From Pseudomonadota bacterium (GTDB lineage Bacteria > Desulfobacterota > Binatia > Binatales > Binataceae), in the NCBI GenBank assembly GCA_021323945.1, contig JAJPKA010000002.1, positions 418,923 through 482,922 of the forward strand: a stretch of DNA of 64,000 nucleotides. The letters are read 5' to 3'. Both the position numbers and the translations under genes were made by a program. Every line of letters starts with the position of its first letter. Within the stretch, counting starts at the first letter, position 1. Under the pieces are notes generated by a model, which did no database searches, was not told where the DNA came from, and was given only the letters and a program-made list of their open reading frames with translations. Below, piece after piece: positions 29,873 through 37,495 of this stretch.

Positions 29873-31003
29873 ATGAAGGCTGCTATTTTTCGTGGTCCCC
29901 ATCAACCCCTAACGATAGAAGATGTCGACATCGACGAGCCGCGCGAACATGAGGTGCTGGTCCGCACGGCCGCTACAGGCGTTTGCCACAGCGACCTTCA
30001 TTTCGTCGAAGGTCTCTATCCGCATCCGACACCGGCGATTCTTGGACACGAGGCCGCTGGCGTCGTCGAAAAGGTCGGTTCGGCGGTCACCTATCTTAAG
30101 CCTGGTGATCATGTGATTTCATGTCCGTCGGTTTTCTGCGGCTATTGCGAGGAGTGCATGTCCGGTCATCCCAATCGGTGCTCGAATCGCGCTGCCACAC
30201 AACGGCCAAAAGGTGACAAGCCGCGTCTCTCGCAGAAGGGTGAGCCGGTCCGACAGTTTGCAGACTTGTCAACTTACGCCGAGAAGATGTTGGTGCATGA
30301 GAATGCGCTGGTGAAGATCACCGATAAAATCCCGCTCGACCGGGCAGCTCTCATCGGTTGCGGTGTCACGACCGGCGTCGGCGCCGTGCTGAACACCGCC
30401 AAAATCGAACCCGGTTCGACGGTGGCGGTTTTCGGCTGTGGTGGCGTCGGGATATCGGCGATTCAAGGTGCGCGGTTGGCCGGCGCACGAATGATCATCG
30501 CCATTGATCAGTTCGAATCGAAACTCGCGATGGCCAAGCGATTCGGTGCGACCCACACGATCGATGCCTCCAGCACGGACCCGGTAGAGGCGATCCGCAA
30601 GCTTACCTCAGAGGGGCGGGAGGAAACGCCGGTAGTTGAGGGCTTGGGTCCTAGTGGCGGCGTGGACTACGCGTTCGAAGCTGTAGGAATAGCCAAACTG
30701 GCCGAACAGTGCTTCCAGTCAATCAAACCCGGTGGCACGGCGACGATTATTGGCATGATCCCGGTTGGCCACAAGGTCCAACTGGACGGACCGATGTTCC
30801 TCACCGAACGAAAGATTCAAGGCACGATGATGGGTGGCAACCGCTTCCGGATCGATATGCCTCGGTATATCGATTACTACCTGCAGGGACGTCTGAATCT
30901 GGACGATATGATCAGCCGCCGCGCCAGACTCGAGGACGTCAACGAGGCGTTCCGGGCGATGAAAAGCGGAGAAGTTGCTCGTACGGTCTTGATGTTCGAC
31001 TAG
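29873..31003 (+). CDS. Zinc-dependent alcohol dehydrogenase, copy 2
   Basis: A 376-residue paralogue of the preceding gene, with matching motifs GVCHSDLH, GHEAAG, CGYCEECMSGHPNRC and GCGGVGISAIQ. The main difference is a 15-residue insertion after residue 240 (SEGREETPVVEGLGP) between the Rossmann fold and its final strand. The C termini are nearly identical. The pair is clearly a tandem duplication with later drift. The ATG at 29873 follows a weak AAAA-rich leader. Whether the copies form heteromers or differ in substrate cannot be read. Confidence 0.93.
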   Translation: MKAAIFRGPHQPLTIEDVDIDEPREHEVLVRTAATGVCHSDLHFVEGLYPHPTPAILGHEAAGVVEKVGSAVTYLKPGDHVISCPSVFCGYCEECMSGHPNRCSNRAATQRPKGDKPRLSQKGEPVRQFADLSTYAEKMLVHENALVKITDKIPLDRAALIGCGVTTGVGAVLNTAKIEPGSTVAVFGCGGVGISAIQGARLAGARMIIAIDQFESKLAMAKRFGATHTIDASSTDPVEAIRKLTSEGREETPVVEGLGPSGGVDYAFEAVGIAKLAEQCFQSIKPGGTATIIGMIPVGHKVQLDGPMFLTERKIQGTMMGGNRFRIDMPRYIDYYLQGRLNLDDMISRRARLEDVNEAFRAMKSGEVARTVLMFD

Positions 31004-31044
31004 GCAAGCGATTCGGGTCCCCGTACGGTCGCGAAAGCCGACTG

Positions 31045-32457
31045 TTACAAGCGCGGCTGGGGTAGTGGTCCACGGGCTTCCTCGTATGCGGCGGCGACCC
31101 GAAGCACACTCACCTCGTCAAATGGACGGCCTACGATTTGAAGAGAGAAGGGCAGCCCTTCTGACGAAAGGCCCGTCGGCAGTGCAAGCGCGGGCTGCCC
31201 CGTTATATTGAAGGGGGCAGTAAAACGAAGCACTTCGGTCGCTAGATTGACTGTTTCGCCGGACGAGGTGACCGGCCGGCCGCGTGCGTCGATTGCCGGC
31301 GCGGCGATTGCGGAGGTGGGAGCAATTAACGCAATACGACCTTCCAGTGCCGTTAAAGAATCTGCCAGCACCAGGGCACGAGCTTTTTGGGCGCGCACAT
31401 AATACATCGCTGGCGTAAGAAACCCAGCTTCGAGCGTCGGCCGAACGTCATCGCTATAATCGTGTTGGCGTGTGCGGAGCCATTTTTCGTGAAATTCGGC
31501 CGCTTCGGCCACCATTATTGTTGTTGTCAGCGCTGCTGCCTGTTCAATTGAAGGAATCGAAACCTCCTCGACCGAAGCTCCCAGTTCAACTAGTTTGGCT
31601 GATGCAGCGTAAAACGCAGATGACGCCTCACCCCTGATGTTGTTAACTAATTCCTTGATCAGCCCGATCCGGGCGCCTTTTAAACCCCGACCGATGGCGC
31701 TAGAGAAATTGGGAACAGGTTCCCGGCTCGAAGTCGGATCGTTAGGGTCGTGACCGGCTATCACCTGGAGCATCAGTGCGCAGTCCCGAACAGTTCGAGT
31801 TATCGGGCCGACATGATCGAGCGAGTCCGCCAACGGTATAACGCCATAGCGACTGACACGGCTCCAGGTCTGCTTCAATCCGACGCAGCCGCAAAAGGCC
31901 GCCGGGATTCGAATGGAGCCACCCGTGTCGGTGCCAATCGTGGCAGCTGCGCTTCGCGCCACAATGGCTGCCGCGGAACCACCACTTGAGCCGCCAGGAA
32001 TACGTGCCAAGTTGTAGGGATTGCGGCAGAAGCCGTAGTGTGGATTGGCGTTGGTTGCCCCGGCTGCGAGTTCATGCAGATTCAGTTTTCCCACTAATAC
32101 CGCGCCGGCGTTTGCCAGTTTTGCCCAGACTGTCGAATCAAAATCCGGTATTAGATCCGCAAAGATCTTTGAACCACCGGTCGTACGAATCCCTTGCGTA
32201 TAGCACAAATCCTTCAAAGCTACTGGAATACCATGAAAAGGACCACGCCATCTTCCGGCCAGGATTTCTCTCTCGGCAGCTTTGGCAGCTGTCTTCGCGT
32301 GTTCCTCGGTGATGGTGATGTAGGCCTTGATGCGATCTTCCGTTTCTCGAATCCGGTTCAAATAAGCCTCAGTCAATTCGACGGGCGAGATCTGCTTGGA
32401 GCGAAGTTTTTCGCTCACTGTAGTAACATCGAAGTTAAGTAATTCGGGATTTGACAT
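31045..32457 (-). CDS. Amidase signature-family amidase
   Basis: A 470-residue amidase with the Ser-cisSer-Lys triad: Lys in VALKDL, the glycine/serine-rich ARIPGGSSGGSAAA with the cis-Ser, and the nucleophile Ser in DTGGSIRIPA. It resembles GatA and AtzE-like amidases. No gatB is near, so a role in tRNA amidation is unlikely, and it probably hydrolyses a small amide. A 72-residue gene sits 111 bases upstream on the same strand and may encode a companion subunit. Confidence 0.9.
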   Translation of the reverse strand: MSNPELLNFDVTTVSEKLRSKQISPVELTEAYLNRIRETEDRIKAYITITEEHAKTAAKAAEREILAGRWRGPFHGIPVALKDLCYTQGIRTTGGSKIFADLIPDFDSTVWAKLANAGAVLVGKLNLHELAAGATNANPHYGFCRNPYNLARIPGGSSGGSAAAIVARSAAATIGTDTGGSIRIPAAFCGCVGLKQTWSRVSRYGVIPLADSLDHVGPITRTVRDCALMLQVIAGHDPNDPTSSREPVPNFSSAIGRGLKGARIGLIKELVNNIRGEASSAFYAASAKLVELGASVEEVSIPSIEQAAALTTTIMVAEAAEFHEKWLRTRQHDYSDDVRPTLEAGFLTPAMYYVRAQKARALVLADSLTALEGRIALIAPTSAIAAPAIDARGRPVTSSGETVNLATEVLRFTAPFNITGQPALALPTGLSSEGLPFSLQIVGRPFDEVSVLRVAAAYEEARGPLPQPRL

Positions 32458-32568
32458 TGAATACTTATCAGGCTCCCTTACGACCGTTCTTTATTTCTCG
32501 AGGAACGGCGGTTTGTCGTGGTTTGGATGCCAAACAAATGGCTGAATCTCCGTCGATGCCTGGCGGTC

Positions 32569-32787
32569 TTATCGATTTCGGTCCCTTAATCGCTCCGCCT
32601 CGGCAATGAGAACAGAATAGCCGAACGGCGCTTGAAGGCTTGCGTGGTTGTGCAAAGCCAGGCGGCGCGAATAGGTCGCCACTGCACCAACGATATGCGC
32701 CACGGTCTTCGCGGCTTCGTCGGCGAGGCTGTAATCATGTAACTCCTGTGCCAGCGTCTTTGCAGCTTCTGGGGTTAAAAGTGCCAT
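32569..32787 (-). CDS. 72-residue helical protein, possible amidase companion
   Basis: A small acidic-to-neutral helical protein: MALLTPEAAKTLAQELHD, then DEAAKTVAHIVGAVATYSR and a final FGYSVLIAEAERLRD. No signal peptide or membrane segment. GatC- and AtzG-type small subunits of amidases are also about 65-100 residues and helical, and this gene precedes the amidase on the same strand with no other gene between. I cannot match it to either family by motif, so the pairing is inference. Confidence 0.45.
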   Translation of the reverse strand: MALLTPEAAKTLAQELHDYSLADEAAKTVAHIVGAVATYSRRLALHNHASLQAPFGYSVLIAEAERLRDRNR

Positions 32788-32900
32788 GGCGTTACTCTAG
32801 TTATCTTTGAATTGTCTTTGGCGCTCCGCGAGGACTCTTTAATCGGCGCCGGTGTACACAGCCAAAGGACGCAAAGCCGGACGTTGTTGAGCCGCGTCCC

Positions 32901-33860
32901 TCAGTTCCCGAACGCCTTCATTATCCGGCGTACCGCGCTGCTATAGTCTTCGTCGACCGCGTTTGGCACCAGAATGGGCAGCTCGGTGCCAGCCTGTCTG
33001 TAGTGATCAATGCGTTCGCGGCAACGTGCTTGTGGCCCAATAAGCGCGAGTGCATCGGCCATCTCTTCGGTAACCGCAGATGCCATTGCCTCGGTGTCAC
33101 GTCGCTTTGCCGCATCCATAATCTTAGCGGCCGGTGTCTCGAAACCACTGCGAGCGAGTAATCGATTGTAAAACGGTAACGCTCCGTAGAACGACAAACC
33201 ACGTTGAGCAGCGGCGTAGGCGCGTTTGAGATCATCGTGGAGGAAAACCGGAAGGCCGACTGTGATCGTTACATCGGAAGGTTTGCGACCATGCCTCACC
33301 GCTTCCTCATGGGCAACCTCGGCGGAGCGTTTTGCTCGCTCCGGCGTACAAAGATAAAGCATAAGGCCGTCGGCCAGTTCGCCTCCGAGTTTTGCGGTTT
33401 GGAGCGCGAGCGCCGCAAAATAAATGGGTACGGGCTTTTTTGGTTGGCGAAATTTCATGCCGAAGATCGTAGTTTCGCCGTTTAAAGTTTTGCGAATGAT
33501 CTCGGTATCGCGACGCAGGCGAGCCCGCGCATTCCCCATCTCAATTCCGCGAGCTTCCAACGCAGGACGGTGACTGACACCCAGGCCAAGAATAAAGCGC
33601 CCATCGGCCGCATCCTGAACCATTTCGGTCGCTGCGGCACAGAGCGCCGGATCCCGCAAGTAGATGTTCACGATCCAGGTACCTATCTGGATTCGCCGGG
33701 TCTCGCGCGCGATCGCGTACGAGCACATCAACGCATCGTTACTGGCTTCAGGAACGTAAACCCCGGTAAAGCCCGCTTGCTCCGCTTCACGAGCCAACTG
33801 AATTAATTCACCGTAGGAAATTCCAGAAAAGGGCGAGATGGAGAGACCACAGGTCGCCAT
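32901..33860 (-). CDS. LLM-class oxidoreductase, F420-type
   Basis: A 319-residue luciferase-like protein close to F420-dependent oxidoreductases: GISYGELIQLAREAEQAGF, VYVPEASNDALMC, RIQIGTWIVNIYLRDP, GRFILGLGVSHRP and YFAALALQTAKLGGELADGL. Cofactor choice (F420 or FMN) cannot be settled here. The ATG at 33860 follows GAGGAGGGG, a strong ribosome-binding site. The neighbours on the minus strand are the two-component operon upstream and the 72-residue gene downstream. Confidence 0.88.
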   Translation of the reverse strand: MATCGLSISPFSGISYGELIQLAREAEQAGFTGVYVPEASNDALMCSYAIARETRRIQIGTWIVNIYLRDPALCAAATEMVQDAADGRFILGLGVSHRPALEARGIEMGNARARLRRDTEIIRKTLNGETTIFGMKFRQPKKPVPIYFAALALQTAKLGGELADGLMLYLCTPERAKRSAEVAHEEAVRHGRKPSDVTITVGLPVFLHDDLKRAYAAAQRGLSFYGALPFYNRLLARSGFETPAAKIMDAAKRRDTEAMASAVTEEMADALALIGPQARCRERIDHYRQAGTELPILVPNAVDEDYSSAVRRIMKAFGN

Positions 33861-33977
33861 AATGAAACCCCTCCTCGTCGGCCCCTAAATATTGGGCCCG
33901 CCTGACGAATGCTAGCTTAATAGGTACACTTGGGTGAAATCCTTAAGCGCCGTGATTTGCCAGCGACCGCCACCAAG

Positions 33978-35426
33978 CTAAGCGGCCGAGGATGGGACTT
34001 TGGATGCCTGGGGTTGTCCCTCGTGGTCCAAGCGATAGCGTTGGACCTTACGGTAGAGGGTGGACAAATGAATTCCGAGGATTTGGGCGGCCTTAACCTT
34101 GTCGCCTTTGACCTGGGCCAGGACCCGCCGCATATGCTCGCGCTCGAGTTCTTCCAGCGTCATTCCCGAACTGTCCGCGGCCTCGCCGTTCGCCGGTGAC
34201 GCGTCATGCAATTTTTCGGGGAGGTCATGAGTATGAATCACGTCGGTTTCAGCCAGAATAGCAGCTCGTTCGATCGTATTTTCCAATTCACGGACGTTTC
34301 CCGGCCATCGATAGTTCATCAGCAGGCGCATCGCGCCTTTGGAAAAGCGCATCGGAGAGCGTCCCAAAGGCTTCTCATATTTCCGCAGGAAATGATTGGC
34401 TAGCAGGGTGATATCGTCCTTGCGCTCACGCAGCGGCGGCAGCCGGATCGTGATCACATTGATTCGATAAAGCAGCTCCTCGCGGAATCTGCCCTCACTT
34501 ACTTCCTTGGTCAAATCCTTGTTGGTGGCACAGATCACGCGAACATCAAATTTTACCGGTTCATTGGAACCTAACGGATAGCATTCGCGCTCTTGCAGTG
34601 CGCGCAAGAGTTTAACCTGGAGCGCCAACGGCATGTCGCCGATCTCGTCGAACAGCACGGTGCCCTTGTCGGCGGCCTTGAGCAATCCGACTTTGTCCTG
34701 CATCGCGCCGGTAAAGGCGCCCCGTTTGTACCCGAACAGTTCGCTTTCGAGCAGTTGCTCCGGCAAGGCTCCACAATTGATGGGAAGGAAGCGCTTGTTC
34801 GCCCTTTCGGAATTCTCATGTAGCGCCCGGGCAATCAACTCCTTGCCCGTACCGGATTCACCCATGATAAGCACGCTGGCGTCTGTCCGGGCGACCTTTT
34901 CCATCATCCGAAAGACCTGTTGGATGGCGTCACAGGTACCGATGATGTTCTCGAAGCGATATTTTTCGTGGAGCTCCCGTCGCAAAAAACGATTCTCGTG
35001 AAACAGGGCCTTTTGCGCCAAGGCGTTGCGCACGACCGCCTTTAGGTGATCATTGGCGAAAGGCTTGGTGATGTAATCATACGCACCCTTGCGCAAGGCC
35101 TCGACCGCAGATTCAACGCTTGCATAGGCGGTTACAATGATCCCCATGACTTCGGGATCGAGGTCGCGAATTCGGCCCAGAAGCTCGAGGCCATTGCCGC
35201 CACTGCCGAGGTTCAAATCGAGAATCGCCAGATCGATCTTCTCGCGCTCGAAAATCTGAAGTGCTCCAGCGGCCGTACTGGCCTCGAGAACGTCATATCC
35301 TTCGCTCCGGAGCAACTGAACGATGATCGAGCGCATCAAGTCCTCATCCTCGACCACCAGGATGCGATAGGGGCCGCGCTCGGGTGAGGACCAGCGCTGG
35401 CTATTATTGAGCGCTTCACTGCTCAT
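33978..35426 (-). CDS. Sigma-54-dependent NtrC-family response regulator
   Basis: Activates sigma-54 promoters after phosphorylation. The 482-residue protein has a receiver domain (acidic pocket E26-D27, phosphoacceptor D70), an AAA+ domain with Walker A GESGTGKE (189-196), the sigma-54 contact loop GAFTGA (236-241), and a C-terminal Fis-type helix-turn-helix (KAAQILGIHLSTLYRKVQ). The ATG at 35426 overlaps the stop of the histidine kinase, so the two are coupled; a longer reading to 35558 only runs inside the kinase. Divergent from the fused glycosyltransferase, which has a -24/-12 element. Confidence 0.94.
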   Translation of the reverse strand: MSSEALNNSQRWSSPERGPYRILVVEDEDLMRSIIVQLLRSEGYDVLEASTAAGALQIFEREKIDLAILDLNLGSGGNGLELLGRIRDLDPEVMGIIVTAYASVESAVEALRKGAYDYITKPFANDHLKAVVRNALAQKALFHENRFLRRELHEKYRFENIIGTCDAIQQVFRMMEKVARTDASVLIMGESGTGKELIARALHENSERANKRFLPINCGALPEQLLESELFGYKRGAFTGAMQDKVGLLKAADKGTVLFDEIGDMPLALQVKLLRALQERECYPLGSNEPVKFDVRVICATNKDLTKEVSEGRFREELLYRINVITIRLPPLRERKDDITLLANHFLRKYEKPLGRSPMRFSKGAMRLLMNYRWPGNVRELENTIERAAILAETDVIHTHDLPEKLHDASPANGEAADSSGMTLEELEREHMRRVLAQVKGDKVKAAQILGIHLSTLYRKVQRYRLDHEGQPQASKVPSSAA

Positions 35427-37180
35427 CAGGCCCTCGTGCAATCCTCCTGAAGAGCCGGATGTCCGCAGGCTGGCAGGCAGATGGTGACCGTCGTGCCATG
35501 ACCAACTTTGCTCTCGATCCGAATAGTGCCCTGGTTGGTGAGAACGATGCTCTGACACAGCGACAAGCCCAGTCCAACACCGGAGCCCGCTGGTTTGGTT
35601 GTGAAAAATGGATCAAACACCCTTTCCAGGTTCTCAGGCGCAATCCCACAGCCATTATCCACGACCCGCATCAAAACTCGTCCGTCACCTTGCGGCGTTC
35701 GAGCATTTTCTGTGATTACCTTAATCACCCCGCTGCCGTTTTGGATCGCATCGGCAGCATTAAATAGCAGGTTCAATAGAACCTGCTGAATTCCGTTCTG
35801 ATCGGCATACGGCTGCCGGAGGTCGCTGGCCAGTGCCGGTTCGATTCGAATCCCATCAAAACGTCGGTTGTAAGCGACAAGTCGTAAAGTTTCCCGTATC
35901 ATCTCGTTTAAATCGAGCGGTTTGCGTTCGGCAGGCGCGGGACGAGCGAAATTAACCAGGTCTTTTAGGGTGGTTGCGATCCGCGTTATTTGGGACAGGA
36001 TTGTGCGCAGCGCTGTCTGCCGCTCCGGGTCACTTTCCCCAGGTAGGAGTGATTGCACCAACGACGAAATTGAGGCCAGTGGATTATTGACCTCATGGGC
36101 TACCCCGCTGGCGAAGGTCCCGGCTGCCGCCAAACGCTCGGCTTTGAGCAACGAATCAAGCATTTCATGACGCTGCGTGACATCGTGAAGAATCATTTGA
36201 ATTGAGCGGCGCTTTCCCCACGAGATCAACGCCGAGTTAACATCAAGAAACTTTCCATCCATCGGCCAATCGAGCACCTGGTCGGAGCCGCGCTCGACCA
36301 CCGTGCGCAAATGCTTAACCACGGCATTATGCATTTCCGGCGGAACGATATCGGTCAGGCGCCGTCCGATGAACGGTACTTCGTGCTCGAAAGCCATCGC
36401 CGCAGAATTGGCCCCCAGGATAACCAGGCTGTCGGGATCAATCTCATACATCGGGTCAGGAGCGTGATCGATTGAGTTGCGATACTTTTCCTCGGATTCC
36501 TTCAGCGCCCGCTCGCGCGATTCAATGTAGAAGCCGTCGACCATCAACCGACGTTCGTCAATTGCGGCAACGACGGTGTCGCGTACAATTTGCATCAGCC
36601 GGGTCTGCCGCTGGCGCCAAACGTGCCCCAAAATCACCTGCTTAAGCGCGATATGAAAAACGTTGAATTCGGAGGGTTTGGCACGGGCCAGCATACCTTC
36701 CTGACAATGCCGTCGCAGGTAGACATAGGTTTGAAGATCGTCCGGGTCGCGCAAATGGCCAATGAATCGGATCAGAGCATTAGCCATCACCTCGCGATTC
36801 AACCGCCGCTTGACATGCGCTACCTGCTGGAGCGGCGTCATATCAGCCAACGGCTGTTCAGAGGCGGGCCGGAGCATCTGTTCGACAGCATTGGTCCATT
36901 GCTCCACGATCTCGTCGAAATTGGCCTCAATGAGATCCGCAGCTCGACGGCGCGCCTGACGGCTAATCCGCCCGCCGTCATAAGCACAGCCGAACAATCG
37001 GGCGAGCATTCGTTTGATAGCGTCTAGCTGGGTACGAATCTGCTGCAGATCTTCGGGTGTTGCCTCGATGGGGGTATCGGTTGGCTGCCGAGGAAGTGTT
37101 TTCATGGAGCGGGGTCGTGGTCGCGGCGGAGCCTTCCGCTTACCTGTGTCAGTGATGCGCACTTTTACGGATGAGCCCAT
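35426..37180 (-). CDS. Soluble PAS sensor histidine kinase
   Basis: Phosphorylates the overlapping NtrC-type regulator. Order: a basic N-terminal tail, an all-helical region about 60-190 resembling the RsbRD N-terminal domain (with LIEANFDEIVEQW), a PAS domain about 215-330, HisKA with the phospho-His near 362 (GVAHEVNNPLASI), and HATPase with N-box NLLFNAADAIQ, G1 DNGCGI and G2 GVGLGLSL. No membrane helix is visible, so it should sense a cytoplasmic signal. The ATG at 37180 has AAGGAG nine bases upstream. Confidence 0.92.
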   Translation of the reverse strand: MGSSVKVRITDTGKRKAPPRPRPRSMKTLPRQPTDTPIEATPEDLQQIRTQLDAIKRMLARLFGCAYDGGRISRQARRRAADLIEANFDEIVEQWTNAVEQMLRPASEQPLADMTPLQQVAHVKRRLNREVMANALIRFIGHLRDPDDLQTYVYLRRHCQEGMLARAKPSEFNVFHIALKQVILGHVWRQRQTRLMQIVRDTVVAAIDERRLMVDGFYIESRERALKESEEKYRNSIDHAPDPMYEIDPDSLVILGANSAAMAFEHEVPFIGRRLTDIVPPEMHNAVVKHLRTVVERGSDQVLDWPMDGKFLDVNSALISWGKRRSIQMILHDVTQRHEMLDSLLKAERLAAAGTFASGVAHEVNNPLASISSLVQSLLPGESDPERQTALRTILSQITRIATTLKDLVNFARPAPAERKPLDLNEMIRETLRLVAYNRRFDGIRIEPALASDLRQPYADQNGIQQVLLNLLFNAADAIQNGSGVIKVITENARTPQGDGRVLMRVVDNGCGIAPENLERVFDPFFTTKPAGSGVGLGLSLCQSIVLTNQGTIRIESKVGHGTTVTICLPACGHPALQEDCTRA

Positions 37181-37290
37181 CGCGACCCACTCCTTGGCAG
37201 AAAATCTAGCCTGCCCATAGCCGATGAATTCATGCTCTTTTAATTTTTATACCAAACCGCGCATTTTGCCAAAGCCCCGGCCCTTGTCGG

Positions 37291-37307
37291 CTTCGCATTT
37301 TGCGAAG
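37291..37307. promoter_or_regulatory. 17-bp interrupted palindrome, possible enhancer site
   Basis: CTTCGCA-TTT-TGCGAAG is a perfect 7-bp inverted repeat with a 3-base centre. The core GCATTTTGC occurs again at 37261-37269, and TGCGAA again at 37316-37321. It lies about 165 bp upstream of the -24/-12 element, the distance typical of NtrC-type enhancers. Binding by the adjacent regulator is inference. Confidence 0.4.
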
Positions 37308-37470
37308 ATACTGGGTGCGAAATACAGCCGCCTCGAGGCAACAAGACGGTCGGCCTTGCGCACATAAACCACCTCCTCAAAACGTCGAACATCATCCCAA
37401 TTGGTGGTGATTTACAGGAGAAACCGGGCCGGCAAGGCAATTACGCACGTCAACTTCGTTTGCCCATCCG

Positions 37471-37486
37471 TGGCACATGATTAGCT
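37471..37486 (+). promoter_or_regulatory. Sigma-54 (-24/-12) promoter candidate
   Basis: TGGCAC, five bases, then TAGCT: the consensus is TGGCAC-N5-TTGCW, so only one base differs and both the -24 GG and the -12 GC are kept. The predicted start of transcription, about 12 bases after the final C, falls at 37496-37497, which is at the GTG start of the glycosyltransferase. The mRNA would then be leaderless or the true start would be further in. Confidence 0.45.
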
Positions 37487-37495
37487 CTAGCGGGC

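Larger units (their letters stand above)
37181..37495. promoter_or_regulatory. Divergent control region between kinase and glycosyltransferase
   Basis: A 315-bp region with no credible gene that must hold promoters for both directions. It contains a TTTTAATTTTTAT tract near 37238-37250, two copies of GCATTTTGC (37261-37269 and 37295-37303), a palindrome at 37291-37307 and a sigma-54-like element at 37471-37486, the last two listed separately. Confidence 0.55.

Noticed and set aside
35427-35558. 44-residue N-terminal extension of the NtrC-type regulator
   Set aside because: It lies wholly within the kinase gene; the ATG overlapping the kinase stop fits receiver domain starts.
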